From assembly GCA_033064195.1 (NCBI GenBank), contig JARBJD010000022.1:186001-250000 (forward strand): a DNA stretch of 64,000 nt, given 5' to 3'. How positions within the stretch are numbered: position 1 is the stretch's first letter; each line of letters starts with the position of its first letter. The notes under the pieces were generated by a model that saw nothing but the letters and a program-made list of their open reading frames with translations, was not told where the DNA came from and did not search any database. Made by a program: the position numbers and the translations under genes. Source of the DNA: Blattamonas nauphoetae. Its lineage: Eukaryota; Preaxostyla; Oxymonadida. Shown here piece by piece: positions 42,201 to 52,612 of this stretch.

Positions 42201-44732
42201 TTGGATGAACATCACTGACAGTTTGTGTATCTTCCACTGTCCTTGTTCATTATACACTTGAAAGAAGAGGAGAATTGAATCAAAGCCCACGTTGTTTGCA
42301 CCCAACGGATTCAGATAGAATGTGAAGCATTTCAAATTGGAGGGGTTGGGCGTTGTGGTTGCGGTGGGTGTTCTTCTCGGTCTGCCTTTTCGACGGAGAG
42401 TTTTGGGTGCATCCGGAGGATCCCCCTGTTGCTGAGATGAACCGGGTACATTATCAGCCTTCTGAAGCTCTCGTGTGATAACTCCGTCCATCGTCATATG
42501 ATTCACAAACAAACAGTCAGAAAACGCGGGGAGTTCACTGAACTTTTCTGGTGAAATTGCTTTGATATCCGGGAGTTCAGCAGAACTCATGTTCGACGGG
42601 CCTCGCAAATGCACATATGTCTCTCCAATGGCTGGTGGGAGCTGGATTGTTGATACTGTTTTGAGTCGACCATTTTCTTTCGACCGAATCTGTGTTGTGG
42701 AACGGACTCGTTTGGGCTGGTTGATGATAAACCCCTGTACAATCGCATCAGAGACGAATGTGTGGAAAATCGCCCCCTTCTTTTGAGATTGATCGGATGA
42801 TTTTTCCATTGTTTTGAGAAATGCGATATAGTCTTCGCTTTCTTTCACTCCGAATACATGCAATATATTGCGTTTCGCCAAATCCGTTGCAAATTCTGTG
42901 TGCCAGTTGTTGCAGTCGAATTGTGGGCACGAGAAATGAACCAGTTTGTGTGAGACGCGATCATCAAAGAGCGCTTCTTCATCTTTTGGGATTCCATATT
43001 TATCACTTGTTGAGACGCGTTGAATTGCCTTAGAAGACAAAGTTTCATTGGTGACAAAGCGTGGGATGAACGAGAAGAGTTCAACTCCACGTTTGATGTT
43101 TGTTTTGGCTTCACTATTGAGTTCTTCAAGTGGTTCGATCGTATTGAGGAAGGCGGCTTCCTCCTTAGGAGTGTACTTCGGAATGACGGATTCGATGATC
43201 ACTAGTGATGAAGTTTTATCATCTTGGTTGAGTGTCTTCCATCTCGAACCCTTGGGTGAGCTGAAGAGAACATGGAATTCTGCTGTTTTCAGTTTAGCCT
43301 CATCAATAATTTGAAGACTGAGAAAAGATGAGAGGAAACGGCACAAACTCATCAATGACATGCCACGTGGTGTTCAGGAGGCCGTTCTGAATTGAGTACG
43401 GGTTGAGAGTTGATCGAGATGCGATTTTCGATCCTTTCTTGATGATTGATCCAGCTTCGACGATATAATCCCTTTCGATCTTCCTTGCGATGGGGAAGTT
43501 ATCACGAGTTGCACTGATAGCCTTGAGTGTCACTCGTGAACCATTCTTGAAGACGGTACCTTTCTCGACAATCTGGTCAAACTTTATTAATTCTTCGTCG
43601 TCTTGAATGGTTCTTGAACTTTGTTCTGGATTGATGTCGTAAACGTCGCCAGATCCATCATCAATGAATTGATCTGGATCGGTATTGTTTTGAATAAGAC
43701 GTGAACCCTTGCTCAGTACTGATCCTTTCACCAAAATAATTTGTTCTTGCACCTTGTATAGTTTATTCTGATATTCCAGTTGATTCTCGTAGAGTATTGA
43801 GCCTTTTTCTATCCATGATCCGCCAACGAGCACTGATGCTTGCGTGATAATCATGTCCTTTTCGAGCTGATGTAGTTTCTCAAGCGGTTTATCGAATGGT
43901 TTCGACTTGTCGGTCCCCATCATAAGACGGGCGAAATAGGGGAAGTACTCCACACTTGGCACAGAGATTTGTCCCAGAAAAGAAGCCGTGGGGGGTGGTG
44001 ATTGAGGATTCACTGCATAATCTTCTGAATTGTACGGCTGCTCCTTCTTCAAATCCTCGTTGGATAGTGGTGGTGGATTGAAGTACCAGACACCATACGT
44101 GTAGAGAAATGATGGTGTATCAAAGTCGACTGGCTTTTTATTCACTTCTGTCCTGATCTTGACTGTTCCCGTATTCTTCGTGTCGTGCTTGAGAAACACA
44201 AACGCCCCTTCTCCTTTCTTGATTGTTGTGACATTCTGAAATGGATAAGGGAAATTAAAAAGTGGCATACTGTCACACCAGAACTCATCAACAGTGTGAT
44301 GAACGGATATCTGCTTGCGGATTTTCCCATTCCAGGTGTTCCCATCACAACATTGAGAAACGAGGGGTATTCCTTCTGAGGTTTAACAGAGGATATTTTT
44401 TGTTTGCATTTCGCGAAAACCTGTGCGTTGACGATGATATGGCCAAAGAGAGAGTATGCTGACGTGCGGAACAAGTACGAGATAAGAGGTTCGGTTTCAT
44501 TTTTCGCACGTGCAACTGTTCTAAAGGACTGGTAGCAGAAACGTGAAAGATCTGAAATATCTTCATTTATAAGCTCAGTTTCGAAATTAAGAAAGTCGTT
44601 TCGTTTTAGAATCCCAACACATGAATCAATGGCAAGTAGCAGTTTTCGGAAGAGCGGCAGACGGTCCAAGGCAGGATCGGGAAAAATCCACGGTTGCTGT
44701 TCCTGTGGTAGCGTACTAGTTTCGTTTTGCAT
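39252..44732 (-). CDS. Large P-loop NTPase resembling the RHS/Crinkler-type family, with inserted GS-repeat domain
   Basis: Three exons, separated by introns of 35 nt (44236-44270, GTATGC...TTTCAG) and 31 nt (43318-43348, GTTTGT...CTCAG), give about 1804 residues. Exon 1 ends with Walker A, VVMGTPGMGKSASRYPFITL. The second splice creates LQIIDEAKLKTAEFHVLFSS followed by PKGSRWK, matching the Walker B and 'SSP' segment of RHS/Crinkler-type STAND-like NTPases. In those families the two motifs are usually about 80-100 residues apart; here about 320 residues intervene, including a four-fold GS repeat. The remaining ~1350 residues include CAFCGAI...DHKCGH (possible zinc site), a basic GRPRRTP tract, and helical and Ser-rich tail regions. 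No transposon ORF adjoins it. Start ATG 44732. Family call moderate; the gene appears whole. Confidence 0.65.
39886..39972 (-). repeat. Tandem coding duplication in the P-loop gene
   Basis: Two adjacent units of about 42 bp encode LKNAADHQKSLADLES and LENAVNHQKSLTYDEE. They are similar but diverged, within a helical section of the C-terminal region. Confidence 0.65.
43400..43870 (-). repeat. Four-fold degenerate GS...KGS peptide repeat
   Basis: Four degenerate units in exon 2 share the pattern (I/V)-x-x-G-(S/T)-x-x-x-x-GS: ASVLVGGSWIEKGSILY, LVKGSVLSKGSRLIQ, VEKGTVFKNGSRVTL and VEAGSIIKKGSKIAS. Spacers of 20-50 residues separate them. The alternating beta-like pattern suggests stacked hairpins. 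It lies between Walker A and Walker B. Confidence 0.8.
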
Positions 44733-46272
44733 CACAAGTCAGAAGGGTATTTAACTGTTAGATCAAGAATTCGCAAATCATGGTCAGATCCATTCAATAT
44801 CCTCTCTCAAGGCTGCATCATGAATTCTCAACTTAAATTCGAAAAATAGACTTCTGAATGTTAGTTCTCCGGTCCTTCTCACCCTCTGTCTCTCTCTATT
44901 CAGGTGCTTGGAACTGGACTGTCTTGTGTGATTGGACAACTCACCGACACTGCCCATCTCCGAGTCCAGTTCCACATTTCCAGTCAGAACAACAATCAAC
45001 AGAGATATGAAAGAAAGAGCAAGTTTAAGCGATTGAAATCCACGAATGACGAACTCCACACATCTGTGAATCCAATCCCAGACACAAGAAATAGGCCAAC
45101 ATGCATCCACGAGCAATGTCGAGTCAGATCGCCGCAGAACATCGACAAGATGGATGAGACCGCGTATGTTGTTCTGGTTCCTTCCGAGAATGACACGAGA
45201 AACGATTGGGCTGCTGTCTGACTGCAACTCGATTATCTGTGATGATTGCCGAGAGAATGTTGCTTAGCAGTTGTTGAAACGGTAGTCAGTGTCAGAAGAA
45301 GATGGCGTTGTGAAAGTCGAGTTCTGGACGAGGAAATGCCAATTATCGTTGAGATCCGAAATGCCGCTTCCATAAAGTGGACTCTCCCCGTTTTCCGTCG
45401 CCGTCCCGACAAGTAGTGTTGTTCATGATGACGGAGCAGTTTGGGTGTGTGGTTGCGTCAGGTCGGGTCGGATTCTTAAAAACGCAAGTTGAGACGGTTA
45501 CAAATTGTGTCTTGACCGTGGTACAGGCTGGAAAAAAGTGGATATCAGCTGGTTGGAGATCATGGTCGATGGTATTGTGACCACGTTTTCTGTCGCGTCT
45601 GAGTTCACGATCAGATGAAGAACGGGACCATTCATAACATATTTGTCCAAGAAGATGAATCAAACGATTGATTTTGAATAATCACAATATCAACGTAGAG
45701 TGTGATCAAGACATCTGTGCCAGACGAATGAAGAGAAACATGGTTATAAGAGTAGAAAAACAGTGGAGACACATACTGATGATGTGAATTTTCGTTTTAT
45801 CTTCACAGTATGAGGTCAATAGTAGTGAGGAGAGGAGCTAAAAGAAAACGGACGACGATGGCAACTTATGATGGGGAAGTGGATCAGGAAAATGGGACGT
45901 GGATAATTCGTTTCTGAATCGACTGGTGAGCTTGTTAGTTGAATGAAAACAAACAAAAAGACATAATTCGTGTTTGACGAGCAGATCGAATATGTTTTCA
46001 GATGAAATAGAGGCAAATGAAGCATAATTTTGGATTCGGACAAATGTCCTGTCCGCTGTCCTCAAAATCTGATCCCTTGTCCATCCGATTCACATCATTA
46101 CATGTCAAGCAGCGATATATTGTATAGTGTGAAAACCAATTGTATCCCCACAAACAGATTGGATATCGCGAATGAATGACGTCGGCAATTCTGCCGTCTC
46201 AAAATTCGATTGGATGTGCATTTCAGAAATGTCCCGTTCAATTTCAGTGGATATGTCAGCCTTGTTCTGATA
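44733..46272. other. 1.5-kb stretch without a confident gene
   Basis: Competing frames only. On plus, 44904-45221 (no ATG until inside) follows an acceptor-like CTCTCTATTCAG at 44904 and reads about 105 codons ending NDWAAV. On minus, a 147-codon frame (44784-45227, non-ATG) contains a hydrophobic segment (LALSFISLLIVVLTG). Further frames at 45343-46065 are short. It could hold one small spliced gene; I cannot choose the strand. Confidence 0.35.
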
Positions 46273-48496
46273 CTACGTTTCGGTGCTCTTGGTAAGTTCA
46301 GAACATGAACGATTCTCTTTGAGAATTTCGAGTTGGTCTCGGAGGAATTCCATGAGTTGCACTGTCCTGTCCGAATAACTACACGGCAAATTGAACAAAG
46401 TGTGCTCGATTCCATCTTCGGACACAGAATCGAGGATGATCGATGGATCTGGAGCATTTGAGAGAAAGAGGAACAGGGTTTCAAGAAAAAGATCGACAGA
46501 AATGTCGGCGAGACGATGGTTGCATCGATACCACTTGAAAGCGAAGAGGGCGTCAAGAAGGCGACTCTGTTCGATTTCTGCGAAGATCGCCTCACTCGGA
46601 TGGCGGACCAAGCTTTGGACAACAAAGAGATCATTGAAAAAAGATGAAGAAGTCTCATCTAACAGCCTGTTTGACAGAAATTGCAGAAAATCCTGGCATG
46701 GTTGGAATCCAGCAAGCGTTTCATTCAGGAGACGCCAAGAATGCTGCTCCGTGTGTCCTCCAATGTTCGAGAAACAAAAAGAGAGCTTCTGCAAGGCGGT
46801 GTTGATGTGGGTTGTGAGTGCGTCTGGGATGTCAATGTGGTCATGATCTGGAATCTGCGAAGAGGAGACGTCGATGGCAATTTCTTCTTCCGTCGCGAGC
46901 TGGGTACAATCCACATGCAGCAGGACTCTGAGTGTTTCTTTCCACAATTCTCCATGGGCGTCATTTATTGCATCCAATTGTGCCGAAACAAGCACCGACC
47001 AATCATGAGCGAGTCTGTCGTCCCAAATCATCTGGATAATGTGGAGACACTGTCCAAGTGTGGGAAGAAGACCAGAATTGATGTAGAAATCAACCACATC
47101 ATCCGTCCCACTCAGGGCTGTTCCCAGGAGCAACGAAATCTTCGCGATGATGTCAAAGTACCTTCCCATCTCTGTCACAATGGTAGTCTGGAAGGCACTG
47201 CAGTCCAATGATTGAATGTCTGCCTGAATTTTGTGTGTTTTTCTGTGGCGTTGAACAATTCGGTGTTGGAGCTGGGCGAGGTTCAAAACGGTGAGAGCTC
47301 GATAAGAACTGTCCAGACCCTCACATGCGAACGAGATAATGGAAATTGCAAGTTGTGGGAATGTTCGGATCTGAGGAGGGAAGAATGACGGCATGGGAAC
47401 TTGATAGAGGGCAGAGGTGATCGTTCGGAGTTGATCCTTGTCAACCAGAAGTAAGTTAACTGCATTGTCAACGCAATAAGAGCAACCTGACACGAACACC
47501 AGAAATATAAAGCTGATGATCTCTGCTGGGATGGAAGTTTTTGTGATTATCACCAGATTTCTGAAGGTTTTGAGGAGATAATGGGGCGAAGCTGCGTATT
47601 CCGGCAAGACCATCACCGTCTGAGGAAATGCCAGGACTGGGGATTTTGGGATATCCCCAAGTGATTGGAGATGCCAGGCTGGCTTTTCGACAAATCGAGA
47701 GGTAAGCAGCGTCAGAGACGGCACAAACGTATCGAAAATGCCGAGTGCCTCGAGAACACAAGCAAAGTCGTGTTGATCATGATCAAAGATCGTGATGTTG
47801 TTGAGGAAGCGCCAGGTCTGAATCAGTGTGAACGAGGAAAAGACAAAAACCATTGAAACGACTCGAAGAGAATTGCTATGAGTAAAATGAAAGATCGCTC
47901 TGAGAATATCCTCACCAAAGCAATGATGAACATCATCTGTAGGCAAGACGGCTTCTCACGACAATCCAACAAGAATCAAGGATGAAAGAAAGGCTCCAAA
48001 CCAATGTTCGCGAATATCCACAGGATTTCAACCTTGAAGAACGTAAACAATCATAAAATCCAACCGTTATCCTTTCATCCTGCGAACACATCAAATGTCG
48101 GATCAAAATTGGAATCGCATTGTGCTGAATCAGTTTTTCGCAGGCTCCAACGTTATGAACTGTGAAGAGAGTCAACAAAAGAAAAATGGCTTACTGGTTA
48201 ATTCCCGAAGGGCCACAATTTGTTCAAGAATATCTAATCGGTCTTCTGCACACAGATCCGAAAGAATGCCGTTGAGGTCCCGACACTAATCATCTGAGAG
48301 GATGCTTGGAACAAACCCGGTCTGACAGAGCTGAAGTTTGCATGCCACTGTCAGTTCTGTCAATGTCGTGATCAAATGTGGTTCTTCTTCGATTGCGCAG
48401 AATAATCGTATTCGTTTGAGTCGATCGTTCCTGTTCTGAGGTATTTTGCACATAGCTCAGGTGTTCCGAGAAGCGAGAGTGATCTATTTCACTCAT
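46273..48496 (-). CDS. Second importin-alpha-like armadillo protein
   Basis: Inside the inverted-repeat loop. The start at 48496 (MSEIDHSRFS) parallels the start of the 25170 gene (MSDRFSD), again followed by a basic stretch (ILRNRRRTTFDHD). Introns: GTTTGTTCC...GATTAG (about 48289-48319), GTAAGCC...TTCACAG (about 48160-48194), GTTGGA...TTCAAG (about 48020-48054) and GTTTGG...CTACAG (about 47939-47988). Removing them gives armadillo-type text: ILEQIVALRELTVHNVGACE, LIQHNAIPILIRHLMCSQDE and RITVEILWIFANIDDVHHCF. The long last exon is degenerate helical repeats to 46273. About 690 residues. An upstream in-frame ATG at 48535 is possible; both are within 45 bp of the right arm's inner edge. Confidence 0.62.
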
Positions 48497-48850
48497 TTGT
48501 GGATGGTGAACAAGGTGGCATGATCGAGAACCCATAAGGTTGTGTGGTCGTACAGTCACTGAAGTGAGATTAGTAGGTGGGAAACCACGAAGTTTATGGG
48601 GATCTTCGGAGCTCAACATTTTTTTCAAGAAAGATTCTCCGTTTTTCCGAAAAGTGTGAGTTAGGCGTGTAATGAGGGGAAAACAAGGAACCACCTCGAA
48701 ATAGCAGAGAACACGTCAGACTCTGACCAATGTTCAGATACAACGACACACTGAAGCAGGTCTGAAATCTGCTCGATCTCGTTCTCACCAAGTATTGTAT
48801 TGCTTTCGTCTTTCATTCTCTTCCACTCTCTTATCCTGCTTTTGTAGGAA

Positions 48851-49599
48851 TCAGGTGTATTCTCTGACCATTCTTCCAGCCCCACAGTCAAAATCATGAT
48901 CTCTTCCACCTCCAATTGAAAAAGTACCAAACGTGGCTGATATTGAGGACATCAAGGTCGGAACATGGCTCTCACCCTCAACTTCTAACTGAAGACGTCA
49001 GCTCTTCAAAGACATGACACGTTCTGAATCCATATTTCTCCAGTCGGAACCAAAACTGCCCGTCTCGGATTTACAGTCTTTGTTTGTTGCCTTTTCCTTA
49101 TTGTGGAGAAGTCAAATGGAGACAGCAGATCGATCTTTTCATCGAATGAATTCTTCGTTGTTGATTGCTCATCGTTGGGTTCATTGGAGAGAATATCATT
49201 GATTGGTTCTTCAATAGAATCAACTTCAAGACTGTCAAAGAGGTCAGAAAAGAATTTAAGAAAAGAATGATCAAGACAGAAGAGAATACCAGTGATTTGT
49301 GTTGTGAGAGACATCCATTTGAGAGATCAAACGCGATGGTCGACCAGATCTGAAGGTCACTTTTTTGTCTGATCAGATCGAGTACAATAAGAGGTTTTAT
49401 GAAAGAATAAACAAAAAAAGAGAACATACTTGTAAAGAAAGAGTTGGAAAAGAAATTTCTGAGGACAAAGCAAAGTGATGTACCTGAATGAGAAGGAGAG
49501 AAAAAAGTCAACGCTGGGGTCTGCCACGAGCTGATATGGTATCTTGAAAGTCTCGTGTGAACTTAAATCAGCAGATTCAGTAGGAGGAGAAGAAGACAT
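48851..49599 (-). CDS. Small hypothetical spliced protein, right copy
   Basis: Mirror copy of the 38103-38850 gene with the same predicted exons. The only difference seen is one extra base in an A/T run (49412-49420) that falls inside a predicted intron, so the coding sequence should be unaffected. Function unknown. Confidence 0.5.
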
Positions 49600-49673
49600 G
49601 ATGATTTGAGTAATTCACAAGAATGGAGAGTGCCGATGGCGGATTAAAAGAATCATGGGTACGTGATCACTAA

Positions 49674-51258
49674 ATGAAAAGAAAGTTGGGGAGACCCAGT
49701 AAAAAGAAAGGAGGACGATTTCATACTAAGTGAAGAAAACGACGATGTGCTACCAAAGAAGAAAAGCAAACAGGATCCAGTTTTCAACAATCCATGGTTC
49801 AACCTCACATCTATGACCAATCTTCCAACCATTATCGAAATCGAAAAATCTCTCCCACAATTCTACAATACTGCTAAGGATTCAATACACTCGGCATGTA
49901 ATACAGCTGACGGTGAGTACGAACTGGCAATCGCTCACCAACTCCTCACCAGGCCGTTTCCAATTCGAGGTCGCATGGGTCCCCCAAATCTCGATATGTG
50001 TAATTATGATGATCCGTCTCCTGGGAATGTTCAGTTGAGAAGGACATATTTCAGAGATGATGGGACATTCAACTCAATCCCACTTCTCTCTCTCATCACA
50101 AGAATGGACAATGTTCCATTCTCCTTACCAACCATTCCAAAGAACACACAATCAATTTCCGATGAAGATCTATTTGACAACGAGACCGACACTGATAAAC
50201 AGACAATTGATCCACAAATTGTCAAAAACCTCCCAATTTCGTATCATCCGCTTGTCCAACTTGTTCAGTTGCAATGGATGAACAGGTGGAATCGCCAAAT
50301 TCAAGTGATGTATTCCCTTCCGCTACGTTCTCGCCCACAGCCACGTCATATTCCAGTCTTCTCCTTCTCCAAGCGCTTGGCTCAAGAATCCGGACATCCA
50401 TACCGGATTCGTACTGCTTTCGAAAAAGGAGCGCCAAAAACCTCATGTGCACTCCCACAGAAGACACCTCCTCACACTTTCGTTTTCCAACGAAACCAGA
50501 AGAAAGTGGTGGGCGTCCCTCTGAAAAAGAACAAACCGCCCCTCCCCATCCAGCCCAACACCCAAAATCTCGCCGGAAATCCAGAATTGGTGGATGCTCT
50601 TCGGGAATACACAGTCGGGTTCATTGTTGAGGGGGACGCCGAAGATGACGGGACGATCATGGTTGTGGACGAGGCACAGGAACAATCCGAATTCCACATC
50701 CTCACACCACAATTGTTGGAGGAGGATCTCCCAGTCGACAAGGACAGCATCGTGCTCAACAAGGACATCATCACTGTTGAGCAGGCGAATGTCGCCATCG
50801 ACAATGACACAGAAGAAGAGCCCCAACGAAGCGATGAAAGCACAGGAATCTTGCCACCACTCTCCACCGATCACTCGCAAGCGTTCCTCCGCTCACTCCA
50901 ACGCCTCCCTCCTTCCACTTTCCCCCTCCCTTCCGTCTTCCCCATCCATCTCTCCACCTCATTTCAATCCAACACTCCCTTCCACACCCAAGTCTCTTCA
51001 TTCTCCCCGTTCATTCAGCCCGAACAGACCCAACCAGACAACACTCGACACTTCGAAACACCGAGCTACCTCAACTGGTACGGCAATGCACCAAGCAAAT
51101 ACCTCTCTCTGATGAACACACGCATCGCTCGGCGACAGGCACAAGCTGTGGACGACACTGCAACTCAGGCACAAGCTGTGGACGACACTGCAACTCAGGC
51201 ACAACCAGAGACCAGTCTGGACGAGCAGTCGGAAATGCAGAAGGATGAGATTACGTGA
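49674..51258 (+). CDS. 528-residue protein, right copy with frameshifted N-terminus
   Basis: Same gene as 36442-38028, identical in translation from residue ~26 to the stop. The A-run after the codons for RPS is five bases instead of seven (49701-49705), so from ATG 49674 the frame reaches a stop after 19 codons. The long frame (from about 49747) lacks an ATG until further inside, so a full product would lose the basic GRP/KKRK start. Either this copy is a young pseudogene or N-terminally truncated, or the base loss is a homopolymer sequencing error. Confidence 0.65.
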
Positions 51259-51394
51259 GAATTGCTTTTCAGCCGCTCTCAACACTGTCTGTATCATTTT
51301 CCTTCTTCTGAACTTACTTACAACAAGACTTCTCCATTTCATCGCTGGATTACTTTCGTCCTTCTCGAGAATAACGTATTCTGTTGATTTTGTG

Positions 51395-52272
51395 ATGGAT
51401 TCATCTCGTCTGCCTCAATCATGCTGATCGACGTTCACTGACTTCTGACAGAGGATCAAGTTTTTGGGAGACTCGCTCCATCCCCAAAAGGATCGATTCA
51501 AGGACTCTGCGATTCGATTTGCATTCTTTTGACGCCATCCAATCAAGATATTGTTGAAAATGCGATGAAGATCTTTCAAAGCGTCATCACCTTTCAACGA
51601 TTCCCGATCATGCGACAATTGATGGAAACCAATATTATCGCAGAGATCCTGGCCATTCTCAAAGGTTCAACTCTCCATCTTCCGCATAAGGAAACCATTC
51701 GCACCCATTTACTGGCAATTATCCCCTTCTTACTTCGGATCGGCCTCCCACGATGGATGAGGATTCTCAACCTTCATACTCGCTCTGATCAAATCCCTGT
51801 TCGCGAAACTGTCCTGAAACACGTTATTCTCCCGTCGAAATGGTATATACGCGAGCTGTTGGCCAATCGATATTCAATCGCAAAATCTGAAGATCAGAAG
51901 AACTTTGTGAGTTTTCAAATATGCCTTGCACTTACCAGTGTTTACTATCCGCCAATGTATGATGTTATAATCGAATTGTCAATCCCTGCATTTCTTACGA
52001 GCACGATCGCATTCGTTGAAGCAGACAACGCCGTCTCTCGTGTCATCATCGATCTCTCATTCACTGTCAAAGACTGGCACAACAAAGCAGGAGATGATCA
52101 CTATTACTTGGATCGTCTGCTCATGTCTCTCTTTGTCGAAGGCATTCAAGATGAGATTGAGCAACAGACAGCCACAGACTGTGTCGATTATGCGGAAGAC
52201 ATTTCGAACTATTCCGAAACTTTCATTTGGGGACTTGGGGGAAACTTGCCACTGAATCCAGATCCTGATTAG
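51395..52272 (+). CDS. Hypothetical armadillo/HEAT-like helical protein
   Basis: A tiny first exon (ATG GAT TCA TCT C, 51395-51407) joins 51452 across a 44-nt intron (GTCTGCC...GACAG), giving 277 residues starting MDSSQDQVFGRLAPSPKG. The body is helical with armadillo-like hydrophobic spacing (FPIMRQLMETNIIAEILAIL; KETIRTHLLAIIPFLLRIGL; QKNFVSFQICLALTSVYYPP). It may be related to the importin-alpha-like genes nearby, but with no basic N-terminal domain. It begins only 130 bp outside the right repeat arm, so an originally longer 5' part could have been lost when the arm formed; this is inference. Confidence 0.6.
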
Positions 52273-52286
52273 GTTGAAATGTCGAC

Positions 52287-52292
52287 AAAAAA
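52287..52292 (-). terminator. RNA polymerase III T6 terminator of the tRNA gene
   Basis: Six consecutive T on the minus strand, three bases after the tRNA discriminator base, as expected for Pol III termination. Confidence 0.75.
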
Positions 52293-52295
52293 GGA

Positions 52296-52366
52296 TGCTC
52301 CAACCTGGAATTGAACCAAGTCCTCAACATCGTATAATTGTTGCGTGCACCTTACACCATTGGAGC
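52296..52366 (-). tRNA. tRNA-Ile(UAU)-like gene with enlarged anticodon loop
   Basis: 71 nt. The acceptor stem GCTCCAA pairs perfectly with TTGGAGC, followed by discriminator A; the same stem sequence family is found in eukaryotic tRNA-Ile(UAU). T arm: CTTGG-TTCAATT-CCAGG, with a perfect B box GGTTCAATTCC. D stem: GTGT/GCAC with a short AAGGT loop and an A-box-like TGGTGTAAGG. The anticodon stem CAACA/TGTTG encloses nine bases, ATTATACGA, instead of seven; T33 followed by TAT gives anticodon UAU. A T6 run follows. A two-base insertion after the anticodon, where tRNA-Ile(UAU) introns normally sit, is a possible reading; a decaying copy is the alternative. Confidence 0.65.
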
Positions 52367-52612
52367 CCTTGAACAATGCTCGTTGGTGTTGATTCAGGGT
52401 CAGGGTCGCAAATGGAGGAGAGAGATCGAAGACGCTCGTCTGAGGAGAGACAAAGAGCATTTTCAGGAATTACAATCATGTCGCGAAAGAGTTGCAAATT
52501 ATAGAGCATTGAAAAATGTCAAATAGAGATGTATGGATGACAAAAATCTGGATCCAGAGAGAAATCACCACCCTGTGTGGGTAATATTTCAGAATGTTGG
52601 GTTTAGGTTTTG

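Larger units (their letters stand above)
48541..51264 (-). repeat. Right arm of the 2.7-kb inverted repeat
   Basis: Reverse complement of 36436-39160. The inner edge (48541) lies only 45 bp from the start of the importin-alpha-like gene at 48496; the outer edge (51264) lies six bases past the stop of the 528-codon gene copy. It is one base shorter than the left arm because of a 2-base loss in one A-run and a 1-base gain in another. Confidence 0.93.

Noticed and set aside
39252-44732. P-loop gene as a bacterial toxin or prokaryotic defence gene acquired by transfer
   Set aside because: It has the same short introns as its neighbours and the NTPase core fits eukaryotic RHS/Crinkler-type proteins better than a specific bacterial system.
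45816-46065. Two overlapping 75-codon minus-strand ORFs
   Set aside because: Short, overlapping in different frames, without a recognisable domain or convincing splice partners.
36436-51264. Inverted arms read as terminal inverted repeats of a large DNA transposon or Polinton-like element
   Set aside because: The arms contain ordinary-looking host genes, and the loop has no polymerase B, integrase, transposase, packaging ATPase or capsid-like gene; edges show no target-site duplication that I can see.
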